Source: Vulcanimicrobiota bacterium
Lineage (GTDB): Bacteria > Vulcanimicrobiota > Xenobia > Xenobiales > JADMJV01
Direction of reading: 5' to 3'
Assembly: GCA_017307785.1 (NCBI GenBank)
Contig: JAFKGI010000057.1
Coordinates: forward strand, 1-45,457
Length of the DNA stretch: 45,457 nucleotides
Shown: positions 17,401-25,021 of the stretch, in pieces
How positions within the stretch are numbered: position 1 is the stretch's first letter
Layout: each line of letters starts with the position of its first letter
The notes under the pieces: generated by a model
Told to the model about the DNA's origin: nothing
The model's input: only the letters and a program-made list of their open reading frames with translations
Database searches by the model: none
Made by a program: the position numbers and the translations under genes

Positions 17401-18065
17401 TGAAACGCCTGGTAGAATATTTTAATTACACGGAGGAGCCGCGCCGACTTAGGGCAATGAACCTCTACTATCACTTCTACCTGGCGGAGCGTGAATTGGG
17501 AATTACCGGCCTGAAGATCGCCATGGATTGGGTTATGGCCCATCAACCGGCGTATCTATTCGCATCCAATTACGTGGATATCGTGCGCGACATGATTGTG
17601 ACTCGCTTGGGCCGCGACGCCCAGGGGAACATCGTCGTCAGCAATGGTGGCACCATGCGTACCATCCGCTTCGATGACGTCAAGCAGCGTCCCGACTTGA
17701 GCAAGTCCAGCGGCGTACTGGGCTACAACATGGCCGGCAATCGTCTCTACGTGCACCTCGATGACGCCAATCTCCATCGCATCGCCCTGGCCGACAACCC
17801 GGCCAACAATCGCCCCTATGTCGAGCGAGCCTCCCATTATATCAACGCCTGGAAGGTTTCCGGCGGGAATATCAGCTTCACTTTCAAAGGAACCGGCCCG
17901 GCTTCCATCTCCCTGCTGGGAATGGACAAGAACGCAGGCTACAAAGTCAGCTTCCAGGGTCAGCCCGACAAAGCGGTACGCAGCGATGCCAACGGCCGGC
18001 TCCTGTGGGAAGGCACGCTGGCCAACTATGAAGGCACCTATTCAGTCAAAATCAACAAACAGTAG
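14442..18065 (+). CDS. PelA-type polysaccharide deacetylase with triplicated N-terminal domain
   Basis: An exported protein of about 1207 residues. After a signal peptide (RKLVLLFCLLLVSLNAWA) come three homologous Rossmann-like domains at about 24-146, 246-375 and 513-632. Each runs from a strand such as LVLYKSSE or VLAFYQRE to an ending like GRKVVVIGNLGAF. The deacetylase domain (about 765-1000) has HIDGD at 784-788, supplying the metal-binding and catalytic Asp pair, and His856-x3-His860 in CHTVYHPFNW; this matches the carbohydrate esterase domain of PelA. A beta-rich C-terminus follows. PelA removes N-acetyl groups from the GalNAc-rich Pel polymer in the periplasm. Unlike PelA there is no GH114 domain; that fold is encoded separately on both sides. 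Start is uncertain: GTG 14442 abuts a GGGAGG, and ATG 14364 would add 26 residues. Confidence 0.85.
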   Translation: MRKLVLLFCLLLVSLNAWAAPARKMLVLYKSSEKINPNDYEVKWHLEPILAQQGWKLTYVDCDKGLPDDAAMADYQGVCSWHRTAVYKDPTAYVRWMRNQVVSGRKAIIFGNFGAYTSDQKTWLGNEVLNEFFLPFGLEYGAAYSGDAKQLQVAGTSKATAPSPLSYYLLFRSSNPDNDPWLTIRRKDLDKSDSALVLVTPKGTMVGETYAYQMQGKKIQWLVDRSKLLSQALAAPAQDRVSGGGHILALYKSSEGYDDTSNYVARFLAPILKDLGYTYDSYDILKGLPSPATMGKYSGVISWYQTASMENAHAYCDWLAQQIMAGRKVVVIGNLGAFQELDKQSNPPTERWLLPNEYNSFLYPFGLEFKGMWTKDSSLLKVVSRDPLVIPFLEQQYIAHYYWIQSVNPENKPYLVLSRSDQKNSDSAIVVRTPYGGLALESYLFRDMTGKGDYRWHVDMKRFLADCLTYKPSKLPVATTLKVTPTTPKQVAGANTLPSVAALPAGTTEIKRRVLAFYQREQKEFSEKNRIHDNVETFLNHIGLVVDYRAIEDPLPSAAEMEQYRGVITWLLGASVPNAQAYGGWLKAQADAGRKVVILGDYGAYQDKSLTTQVDPTTTFKALGIDWRAASPVSGIRINRANLVSTSPPSIEYMDPDMCKGEHPINLDDKDLKKGWPVYLSANPANKVYLKVKDPEGQICDAVTITPYGGIVAGEFLLYVPPAVPFSRTESADPNRSGPAVADEVELPELRIDAFRFFAEAFQTNDLPRCDVTTLNGSRIFFTHIDGDAMQGMSLIDRGSLNAEMLYREIFQVYQIPTSVSFVTDNLQFKATPTYKRELEAARRILALPWVEADCHTVYHPFNWRLGDLKRKPGDTEGGLVRIPPDNRMEICDALDFTNQLVCPPGKKTRTLFWSGMCNPSEEALMYTDGMGVSNLNGGDPVYDSIHPFLVGVSPLYAQVGGRYQFHTCAAGDFYYTGAWTKDYDGMKRLVEYFNYTEEPRRLRAMNLYYHFYLAERELGITGLKIAMDWVMAHQPAYLFASNYVDIVRDMIVTRLGRDAQGNIVVSNGGTMRTIRFDDVKQRPDLSKSSGVLGYNMAGNRLYVHLDDANLHRIALADNPANNRPYVERASHYINAWKVSGGNISFTFKGTGPASISLLGMDKNAGYKVSFQGQPDKAVRSDANGRLLWEGTLANYEGTYSVKINKQ
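14511..16335 (+). repeat. Three diverged copies of a ~125-residue domain
   Basis: Protein-level repeat within the PelA-like gene. Copies start near 14511, 15177 and 15978. Shared landmarks in order: a strand with LYKSSE or FYQREQ; an L..LGY..DY.. segment followed by a GLP or PLP motif; a Y.GV.SW or Y.GVITW strand; a helix with W+..Q...GRK; and GN(L/F)GA(F/Y). PelA of Pseudomonas has one such domain between hydrolase and deacetylase. Nucleotide identity between the copies is low, so duplication is old. Confidence 0.85.
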
Positions 18066-18084
18066 AAGGTAGAGTAGAGGAACC

Positions 18085-19875
18085 GTGAACAAACGCAACT
18101 TATTGGCGGCGCTCTTAGTCACCGGAATGACCGGCGCATTCGCCCCGGCCTGGTCCGAAGACGATCCCGCACCGGAGACCAGCCCCACTCCGGCGGTGAC
18201 GGAGACCGTCAGCGACCCCAAAGCCGAGGCGGCCAAATCGCTGGCAGAAGGTCGTGAGCTCTACCGTAAAGGCTTCAGCGAATCGGCCATCGTGCAATAT
18301 CGCCGCTCTATCGAGCTGGATCCCGACAATGCGCAGGCCTACGAAGAACTCGGCAAAATTCTCACCGAGACCAAGAACAACGCCTACGCCATCACCATTT
18401 ACAATAAGCTGGCCGAGCTACAGCCGGACAATCTGAAGTGGCGTGAGATTCTCTTCGAACTCCACACCGCTTACGAGATGCCCCGCGAAGCCGCCGTCGA
18501 CGGCGAAGTCTTGCTGGCCGCCCGCCCCAACGACCTGGAGCTGATCAAGCGCCTGGCGGAAGTCTACAAAGGCTACGGACTTTCGGACCGCTATGCCGAC
18601 ACTCTGATCAAGGGTGCACGCATCAGCAACGACGCGAAGATGTATTACGATGCCGGCGAAGCCTACCTGGCCGCCGACATGAAGCCCCAGGCGGTGGACG
18701 CCTATCGCCGCGCCGCCGAACTTGAGCCCACCAACATCGAGTATCAGAATGCCTATGGCAAGGGCTTGAACGCCATCGGCGACAGCGACGCCGCCCGCGC
18801 TCACTACGAAAAGGTGGCTCAGCAGTTTCCCCAGGCCCAGGGCCTGAAAGACCGCCAGGCCGAAACCGAACTGGCCGTCGGTGACCGTATGCTGACCGCG
18901 CGCCGCTTCGTGGCCGCCCGCAAAGCCTATGAAAAAGCCAAGGCCCTCAACGGCGGCGCCGCCGACTCCGGTCTGGGCGCCTCCATCAACGAACGCATCG
19001 CCAAGGCCGAGCGCCTCAACCACGTCTACGTGGAAAACCCCATTTACTTCGGTAATCAGGGCGGCAACCACTTCGTGGAAAACCTGACCTACATCGGCAT
19101 TCCCATGCACGATGAAGACGTCTCTTTCCAGGTGATCAACGACTACCGCTACGCGCGCAACAACGGCAACGGCCAGGGCGCTTCGGGATTCGCCAGCCAG
19201 CAGCTGGGCGTGGACTGGAAAACCTCGGAGTTCACCAACGTCTACGCACGTGGCGGAACTTTCGGAATCTTCCAGGTGGGCGTCAACCACCAGGATGATA
19301 AGTTCACCGGAGGTATCTCGGTACGCCGTGACATCGTCACCTACACCCCCCAGGGTATCCGCGACCGTCTGAGCTACATCGGCGGCACCGGCAATGCAGC
19401 CTACCAGTTCAACGACTGGTTCTCTCTGGGCGGCGCTTTCTCGGCTTACAACTACAGCGACGACATCTTCGAATATACCTACAATATCGGTCCGCGCTTC
19501 ACGCCCATCAACAAGCCCAATGACTTCATCTGGGCGGTTGGCTACAACCACGGCGGCGTCTTCAACCAACGCGACGCCAACGATTTGCAGCGCTTTGGTC
19601 CGACCAACTTCCAGATTGACTCGTTCGGTACCGACATCGAGCACTGGATCAACAAGGACTTCCGCTATCGCCTCGGTTACTACCGCTCCTTGAGCAACGT
19701 AGGCGTCAACGGTAACACCTTCCTGGCCGGTTTCGACTGGCAGCTCGGCGAAGGATCCTACGTCTGGTTCAACGGCGAATACGGCAACTTCGTAGGCGGC
19801 CGCGTCCAACCCGGCCTCTTCTCGACCAGCAACAACAACTGGCTGATCAACGCCGGCGTGCACGTCACTTTCTAA
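18085..19875 (+). CDS. PelB-like TPR/beta-barrel outer-membrane protein
   Basis: A 596-residue exported protein. Signal peptide MNKRNLLAALLVTGMTGAFA, an acidic Pro/Thr linker, then TPR-like helical repeats at about 45-300 (ELYRKGFSESAIVQYRRSIE, AYEELGKILTETKNNAYAI). From about 312 to the end come alternating amphipathic beta strands rich in Tyr, Asn and Gly, closing with INAGVHVTF; the terminal Phe is the barrel-assembly signal. The architecture is that of PelB, which exports Pel and binds PelA, but this protein is half PelB's length. GTG start with AGAGGAA before it, 19 nt after the deacetylase stop, so the two are co-transcribed. A strong terminator follows. BcsC- or PgaA-like function is the alternative. 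Confidence 0.8.
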   Translation: MNKRNLLAALLVTGMTGAFAPAWSEDDPAPETSPTPAVTETVSDPKAEAAKSLAEGRELYRKGFSESAIVQYRRSIELDPDNAQAYEELGKILTETKNNAYAITIYNKLAELQPDNLKWREILFELHTAYEMPREAAVDGEVLLAARPNDLELIKRLAEVYKGYGLSDRYADTLIKGARISNDAKMYYDAGEAYLAADMKPQAVDAYRRAAELEPTNIEYQNAYGKGLNAIGDSDAARAHYEKVAQQFPQAQGLKDRQAETELAVGDRMLTARRFVAARKAYEKAKALNGGAADSGLGASINERIAKAERLNHVYVENPIYFGNQGGNHFVENLTYIGIPMHDEDVSFQVINDYRYARNNGNGQGASGFASQQLGVDWKTSEFTNVYARGGTFGIFQVGVNHQDDKFTGGISVRRDIVTYTPQGIRDRLSYIGGTGNAAYQFNDWFSLGGAFSAYNYSDDIFEYTYNIGPRFTPINKPNDFIWAVGYNHGGVFNQRDANDLQRFGPTNFQIDSFGTDIEHWINKDFRYRLGYYRSLSNVGVNGNTFLAGFDWQLGEGSYVWFNGEYGNFVGGRVQPGLFSTSNNNWLINAGVHVTF

Positions 19876-19887
19876 GTAGCCCAAACG

Positions 19888-19920
19888 AGGCCCGACTTCT
19901 TCGGAGGTCGGGCCTTTTTT
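19888..19920 (+). terminator. Rho-independent terminator after the PelB-like gene
   Basis: Nine-bp stem AGGCCCGAC (19888-19896) and GTCGGGCCT (19907-19915), 10-nt loop, then a T run to 19920. It closes the deacetylase-porin transcript; the following gene has its own AGGAGGTGG site. Confidence 0.92.
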
Positions 19921-19935
19921 CTTTCAGGAGGTGGC

Positions 19936-21414
19936 ATGGCAGAACCGATTTCGCAAAGCGGATTGTGGAAGATCCAACAGGACTACTACCGAGAGCTGGG
20001 CGTGGCGGCCTGGGACGATCGAACCCCCTATCACCTGACCAACAGCCAGGTCTTCACCGACACTTATGCTGACCTGATCGTGGCCTATCTGCAAGATCAT
20101 CCACCCGAACTGAGCGAACCCCTGTACCTGCTCGAACTCGGCAGTGGCACGGGGCGCTTTGCCTACCAATTGGCCCGCGACCTGCGACGCAAGTTGGAGT
20201 ATTTTCCGCCACTGCGTTCCCTGCGCTTCTGCCTGGTATTAAGCGATATCGTGCGCGACAACCTGGAGTTCTGGATGGGTCACGAGCGGCTTCAGTCGCT
20301 CGGCCCGTCCGTTGACTTCAGCATCGTCGAGCCCGGGCGTGAGGATTCGCTCTTCCTGGAAAAAGTCGGTCAGCGTCTGCATCCCGGACGCAACCCCCTT
20401 TTCGTGCTGGCCAACTACGTTTTTGATTCCATGCCGCACGATGAGTTCCGAGGTACGCCCCGAGGCCCGGAAGAGTGCCTGATCGAGTTGATGCCGCTAC
20501 CGCAGCGGCGGTACTCGAGCGAAACACGCCTGGACATCCGCGACGTCGAGGTACGCCGCTGCTACTCTCCCCTATCCGACCGTTACACACCGCAACTACA
20601 ACAGGTCCTCGAGCATTACGGCACGCGCGTGCGCGAAGGTGCTTTTACCGTGCCGGTGGCGGCTCTGGTCTGCCTGGAGAACTTGCGCAAGCTCGGCTCC
20701 CTGGTTCTGCTGACCTCCGACCGCGGCTTCACCTCCCCCGACCGCATGGTCGTCTACCCGGAGCATCCGCTGGCTATTCACAACGGGTGTTTCTCCCACA
20801 TGGTTAACTTCCACGCCTTGAGCCTGGGCTTTCGCACCGCTCTGATGACCCGACGGGAACTGATCGACGGCGTGCAGACCTGCATGATGGGCGACTTCGA
20901 CCTCGGACCTCAATTGAGGTATGCTTTCGAAGAGCGCTTCGCTCGGGCCAACGCGCTCAACAACGTCGGTGAAGGTTATGCACCCTATCGCAACAAGGTC
21001 CAACTGCGAACCCTACTGGGCTTCCTGCGACTGACCCTCCACGACGCGAACGCGCTGGCGGCAGTGGGCAAACTCATACCTCAGCACATGAACAACTACA
21101 GTCACGGCGAGCGCCTGGAATTGATCGGCGCCCTGGAGGATGTCTGGAGCAACGACTACTACTTCCGCGGCGCGCCCAACGTCACATTCTGGCTGGCCCA
21201 CATCTACGAGGCCCTGCAACTGTATGACCGCGCACTCTGGTTCTATGAAAAGACGGCCGAGCGCCAGGGCGTTGACGCCATGTTGCTGGTCTTTCAGGCC
21301 AACTGCCTGCGCCAACTAAACCTGCGCGAGCAGGCCATCGTCCGCTACAACCGCGCCCTTGAACTGGTGCCAGAAATGCCGGAAGCCAGAGAGGGACTGA
21401 AACTGCTTACTTGA
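19936..21414 (+). CDS. MidA/NDUFAF7-like methyltransferase with C-terminal TPRs
   Basis: A 492-residue cytosolic protein. The N-terminal 330 residues resemble the SAM-dependent MidA family (PF02636): motif I is LYLLELGSGTGRFAYQL near residue 65, and NPLFVLANYVFDSMPHDEF stands where MidA proteins have their conserved N-E-x-x-D-A-x-P element. The C-terminal part (about 385-490) has two TPR-like units, the last being ANCLRQLNLREQAIVRYNRA. MidA relatives methylate an arginine in respiratory complex I; the TPR extension and the altered motif suggest a different protein target. Very good Shine-Dalgarno (AGGAGGTGG). The gene lies between the Pel-like genes and the second GH114 gene but has its own transcription unit. 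Confidence 0.72.
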   Translation: MAEPISQSGLWKIQQDYYRELGVAAWDDRTPYHLTNSQVFTDTYADLIVAYLQDHPPELSEPLYLLELGSGTGRFAYQLARDLRRKLEYFPPLRSLRFCLVLSDIVRDNLEFWMGHERLQSLGPSVDFSIVEPGREDSLFLEKVGQRLHPGRNPLFVLANYVFDSMPHDEFRGTPRGPEECLIELMPLPQRRYSSETRLDIRDVEVRRCYSPLSDRYTPQLQQVLEHYGTRVREGAFTVPVAALVCLENLRKLGSLVLLTSDRGFTSPDRMVVYPEHPLAIHNGCFSHMVNFHALSLGFRTALMTRRELIDGVQTCMMGDFDLGPQLRYAFEERFARANALNNVGEGYAPYRNKVQLRTLLGFLRLTLHDANALAAVGKLIPQHMNNYSHGERLELIGALEDVWSNDYYFRGAPNVTFWLAHIYEALQLYDRALWFYEKTAERQGVDAMLLVFQANCLRQLNLREQAIVRYNRALELVPEMPEAREGLKLLT

Positions 21415-23323
21415 TCTCGGCGTCGATCAACTGGTTACGACGGCTTTCGTTGCCAGCTTCGTCCACCGCGGTGACCCAAAGCTGAAACTTGCCGGCCCCC
21501 AGACGCGGCAGCTCGACTTGAGTTTCCTCCGTGCGCACGGGGATGCGATACTTCTCGCCCTTGCCCACACAGTAGACTTTGTAGGTCTTGGCTCCGGCCA
21601 CCGCTTGCCAGCTGACATGAAAAACCCCGGCGCGGGCGTTGATAATCACCTCCCGGGGAGAAGACGGCGGCGTGCAGTCCTCCGCCCGACTCAATACCGG
21701 ACGGCAAAGGTTGCCTTCGTTCGAGCCTTCCAGGGCCGAAACCGCGAAGTACAGCGGCTGGTTGTTCTGCAATCCACTGACCGTGTAGGTCCGACCCTGA
21801 GTCGTTCCAACCGGAGCCAGCTGGTCGGGGGCCACGCCCTTGTAAATGCGGTAGGTGTGCGAGCCCTCGTCTTTCCAGTTCAGCTTGACGCTACTTTCCA
21901 GAGAAACGGCGGCCAGTTCCGTTACCTGCTCCGGACCGGGTCCGGCAGCGGTAGTGAAACTCACTTCCAGGTACGGGGTACGGCAATTGCGCGACTTGCC
22001 CACCACGCGGGCATAGACAGTGTACGCGGTACCTTTTTCCAGACCCACGCCTTCCACCGCCGATTTCGAGTAATCCACCTTGACCGGGTCTTGTAAGGCG
22101 ATGTCTCGCTTCTCTTTCCCCACGCGCACGTCTAAAAAGAGATCCTTGCCCAATTGGCGCCCATCCAGGCCTTTCACCTCGTAATTGAGACGAAAACGTC
22201 CGTTGGGCAATTCGCTGACGCTCAAGTTCCCCAACTCGGGCGGAGCTGCGCCTTCCTCGGGAAAGAGCTCGGAAATAGGCTGGCCCAATCCCTGCAGCAA
22301 CGGATCAGACACGTAGTTGGAAATGCCTTTACGACCCACCAGATCCTCGATGGAATGCATCAAGGGATAAAAATCGTCTTGCTTGGAATCCAGGTAATTG
22401 ATGTAGAACATATGAAATCCGGCCTTCTTGGAGGCGGGAAGAACCGGATCTTTCAGGTATCCCACGTCACCCACGGCCCAGGGCGAAACGACGCCACGTT
22501 TGGCGCCCCAATCCCAAATACAATAGAGGCTTTCATAAAGCAGACCGTCCATACTGTCGACGTAGGCCTGATAATCGGTTTCCAGCAAAAACATGCCGCG
22601 ATTGGCCAGAATCAGCCGCTCCGGATATGCCTTGCGAATAGCCTTCATGAGCCCGGCCATCCTCGACTGCGTAAAGCTATAATTACCCCAGGGGGATGCC
22701 GTATCAATGGTGTCGAGAAAAAAACCGTCGACGCCCATTTCCTTTTGCAACCGACCCATTTTCCCCAGTACGGTGGCCTGCCACTGAGGATCGCCGGGGT
22801 CGACGTAATAGCTGCCCCAGACGCCATTTTCATCGGGTACGCCGTCCTGTCCAGCCACGATGACGGGCTTGCCATTCTCCCCGTACTTGCGCTCGCCGTT
22901 CTTCTCAAAGACGTAGCTGACCTGATCCAGGTAGCGGGTGGGATAACTGGCCTTTTCTTGCTTCCAGGTCTTATTGATGTAGGCGGTCGGACCGGCGCCC
23001 GGGCGCGGCGGACCGGCCGGTACGTGGTCGTCTTCGCCGATGGTTACGTAACCCAGCACGATCACGTCGTCGGCCGTGCCCGCCTTACCATCCTTGCCGC
23101 GCTTGATCTGACCCACCAGATCGGCGTTCAGGTTGGCAAAGTCGTCGCCCGGATGCACCACCACCAGGTCGTACTGGTGGGAGCGCTGCACCATTTCCGG
23201 AGTCCACTCTCCGTAGCAAATGGCGTAGTCTTTGGGAGGCCAACGAGGGTGTTGCGGCTTGGCCCAGGCTCCACCGCCCTGAGTGAGCAAGCCCAGCGCA
23301 AGCGCCAGTAAAGTCTTCTTCAT
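21407..23323 (-). CDS. Secreted GH114-like hydrolase with fibronectin-III-like domains
   Basis: A 638-residue exported protein with signal peptide (MKKTLLALALGLLTQGGGAWA). Residues 30-330 form the GH114/TM1410 barrel: YDLVVVHPGDD, VLGYVTIGEDD with Glu97, and GVDGFFLDTIDTA with Asp204 and Asp207. An inserted DGKAGTADDV loop resembles calcium-binding loops of secreted proteins. The C-terminal 290 residues comprise three beta-sandwich modules of fibronectin-III type, e.g. SVKLNWKDEGSHTYRIYKG and VFHVSWQAVAGAKTYKVYC. These modules usually position an enzyme on a polymer or surface. It is probably a Pel-like polysaccharide hydrolase or an inactive binder. It converges on the methyltransferase gene with 8 nt overlap. 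Confidence 0.82.
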   Translation of the reverse strand: MKKTLLALALGLLTQGGGAWAKPQHPRWPPKDYAICYGEWTPEMVQRSHQYDLVVVHPGDDFANLNADLVGQIKRGKDGKAGTADDVIVLGYVTIGEDDHVPAGPPRPGAGPTAYINKTWKQEKASYPTRYLDQVSYVFEKNGERKYGENGKPVIVAGQDGVPDENGVWGSYYVDPGDPQWQATVLGKMGRLQKEMGVDGFFLDTIDTASPWGNYSFTQSRMAGLMKAIRKAYPERLILANRGMFLLETDYQAYVDSMDGLLYESLYCIWDWGAKRGVVSPWAVGDVGYLKDPVLPASKKAGFHMFYINYLDSKQDDFYPLMHSIEDLVGRKGISNYVSDPLLQGLGQPISELFPEEGAAPPELGNLSVSELPNGRFRLNYEVKGLDGRQLGKDLFLDVRVGKEKRDIALQDPVKVDYSKSAVEGVGLEKGTAYTVYARVVGKSRNCRTPYLEVSFTTAAGPGPEQVTELAAVSLESSVKLNWKDEGSHTYRIYKGVAPDQLAPVGTTQGRTYTVSGLQNNQPLYFAVSALEGSNEGNLCRPVLSRAEDCTPPSSPREVIINARAGVFHVSWQAVAGAKTYKVYCVGKGEKYRIPVRTEETQVELPRLGAGKFQLWVTAVDEAGNESRRNQLIDAEIK

Positions 23324-23345
23324 GGGCCAAGCTTCTCGCCCAGCG

Positions 23346-23591
23346 TCACTTTCCTTCCGGGGCCGGCGGCGGTGGGACCGGGACGGTAGCCGGCTGCTTC
23401 TGCCACTGCTCCCACAGTTGGCGCAGCTCTTCTTTCTCCTTCTCGGACAGAGTCGCTGCCTTCTGCGGCTTCCAATCGTCGCGAGCCATATCCTTGAAAG
23501 CCTCTCGCATACGGGGCGACAGCTTGTCTTTCCAGTCGTCGGCGGCGGCCGGCACGGCGGCCAGCAGGATCAGCAAAGCGATTTTCTTCAT
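23346..23591 (-). CDS. Small exported protein, Lys/Pro-rich
   Basis: About 81 residues. The N-terminus MKKIALLILLAAVPAAADD is a signal peptide with a clear cleavage site. The mature part is short, highly charged and helical (WKDKLSPRMREAFKDMARDD, SEKEKEELRQLWEQWQK) and ends with a proline run. It lies 22 nt upstream of the secreted GH114 gene on the same strand and probably shares its transcript. No family recognised; a small periplasmic accessory is plausible. The start is ATG at 23591; TTG at 23597 would add two residues. Shine-Dalgarno is poor. Confidence 0.6.
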   Translation of the reverse strand: MKKIALLILLAAVPAAADDWKDKLSPRMREAFKDMARDDWKPQKAATLSEKEKEELRQLWEQWQKQPATVPVPPPPAPEGK

Positions 23592-23718
23592 AAGCAAGAG
23601 GATTCGGCCACCCGTTCAGCGGGCCTGCAACGCGGGATTGCTGCGATTCCTGGCGCATCATCCTTCGCTGGGCCGGAACCCCCCGGAGCGCCCGGGGAAA
23701 ATCAGTTCGTAGGAACTA

Positions 23719-23747
23719 TTGACATCCGGGGGTCCAGGTCCCATACT
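23719..23747 (+). promoter_or_regulatory. Sigma70-type promoter for the 20-codon ORF and DHS-like gene
   Basis: A consensus -35 TTGACA at 23719-23724, a 17-nt spacer, and a -10-like CATACT at 23742-23747. Predicted start of transcription is near 23754, giving a leader of about 64 nt before the 20-codon ORF and about 190 nt before the deoxyhypusine-synthase homologue. The -10 matches 4 of 6 consensus positions. Confidence 0.6.
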
Positions 23748-23817
23748 CCCGTTTTGGGAAGGTTGCCGCCTCAAGCGTGAAAACGCCCGTCCTACTTACC
23801 TCAAGGAGGTTGTCAGG

Positions 23818-23880
23818 ATGTGTGAGATGCCCCTGCGACTGTTCATCCCCTATATCGCGCGCCCGCGCCTGCGTATCTAG
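23818..23880 (+). CDS. 20-residue leader or small protein ORF
   Basis: A 20-codon ORF with an ideal Shine-Dalgarno: AAGGAGGT at 23803-23810, 7 nt before ATG. The peptide starts MCEMPLRLFIP and ends with RPRLRI; it is cationic with a hydrophobic centre and contains five arginines, including two late RPR-type positions. It lies 65 nt upstream of the DHS-like gene and downstream of the predicted promoter. It could be a regulatory leader peptide sensing arginine or polyamine supply through ribosome stalling, or a genuine small protein. No attenuator hairpin is obvious in the interval, so regulation is only a hypothesis. Confidence 0.5.
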   Translation: MCEMPLRLFIPYIARPRLRI

Positions 23881-23945
23881 CCCCTCGCGATCCCGTTTTA
23901 CCACCCTTTTTTGTCGACCCCAAAAACCAAAGGAGGATACCCTTG

Positions 23946-25007
23946 ATGAAACACTCTGTGGAGGTGAGGAACTTTCTTCGCCATCACTTCCGTCACTTCA
24001 ACGCAGCCGCCGTCGTGGACGCTGCTGAGGCTTACTGTAAGCACATTCAGGATGGTGGCCGAATGCTGGTCGCCATGGCCGGCGCTATGAGCACGGCCGA
24101 ACTCGGCGTATCCCTGGCCGAAATGATTCGCGCCGGCAAAGTGCACGCCATCAGCTGCACGGGCGCCAATCTCGAAGAAGACCTCTTCAACCTGGTCGCT
24201 CACGACCACTATCGCCGCATTCCTAACTGGCGCGACTTGACGCCGGCACAGGAACAAGAGCTGCTGGACGCGCACTTGAATCGCGTAACCGATACCTGCA
24301 TCCCCGAGGGCGAAGCCATTCGCCGACTCGAATCGGTGCTTTTAGACGAATGGCAGCAAGCCGACCAAAAGGGCGAGCGCCTCTTTCCCCACCAATTTTT
24401 ATATCGCCTCATCCGCTCCGGTAAGCTCGAGCAGTTCTATCAGATCGATCCGAAAGATAGCTGGATGGTAGCGGCTGCCGAGAAAAACCTGCCGATCTTC
24501 GTGCCCGGCTGGGAAGATTCGACCACCGGCAATATCTTCACCAGCTACTGCATGAAAGGCGTGATTCAGAACGTACACACCGTGCGTTCCGGAGTCGAGT
24601 ACATGATGGAGCTGGCCAACTGGTACCAGCGCGAAAGCGCCGTGACCCCCTGGGGCTTCTTCCAAATCGGCGGCGGCATCGCCGGCGACTTCCCCATCTG
24701 CGTAGTCCCCATGCTGCGTCAGGACATGGAACTGGAGCAAGTTCCCCTGTGGAGCTACTTCTGCCAGATCAGTGACTCCACCACCAGCTACGGCTCCTAC
24801 TCAGGCGCCACTCCCAACGAGAAAATCACCTGGGAGAAGCTAGGCGCGGAAACGCCCAAATTCATGGTCGAATCCGACGCCACCATCGTGGTGCCGCTGG
24901 TCTTCGCCTACGTGCTCGCGGACGCCCCGGTCAAACGGGAGCGGCCGCAAATGCGCGGACGGCGCATCCGACCGGCGGTGCGACCCGCGCGGGTCACCCT
25001 CAATTAG
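23946..25007 (+). CDS. Deoxyhypusine synthase family protein
   Basis: A 353-residue homologue of eukaryotic/archaeal deoxyhypusine synthase, which transfers the aminobutyl group of spermidine to a lysine via NAD. Visible family features are AMAGAMSTAELG near 44-54, SCTGANLEEDLFNL at 70-83, WEDSTTGNIF at 189-198, GFFQIGGGIAGDFP at 237-250, and ITWEKLG with Lys298 at the position of the catalytic imine-forming lysine. Bacteria lack eIF5A, and bacterial relatives are thought to act on polyamines (homospermidine-type synthesis); the substrate here is unknown. The last 25 residues form an arginine-rich tail not found in the typical enzyme. Start ATG 23946 with AGGAGG 9 nt before. Confidence 0.92.
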   Translation: MKHSVEVRNFLRHHFRHFNAAAVVDAAEAYCKHIQDGGRMLVAMAGAMSTAELGVSLAEMIRAGKVHAISCTGANLEEDLFNLVAHDHYRRIPNWRDLTPAQEQELLDAHLNRVTDTCIPEGEAIRRLESVLLDEWQQADQKGERLFPHQFLYRLIRSGKLEQFYQIDPKDSWMVAAAEKNLPIFVPGWEDSTTGNIFTSYCMKGVIQNVHTVRSGVEYMMELANWYQRESAVTPWGFFQIGGGIAGDFPICVVPMLRQDMELEQVPLWSYFCQISDSTTSYGSYSGATPNEKITWEKLGAETPKFMVESDATIVVPLVFAYVLADAPVKRERPQMRGRRIRPAVRPARVTLN

Positions 25008-25021
25008 TCAGTCCGCGAAGG

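Noticed and set aside
18418..19884. 488-codon open frame antisense to the PelB-like gene
   Set aside because: Val/Gly/Ala-biased shadow of the TPR/barrel gene; no start signal.
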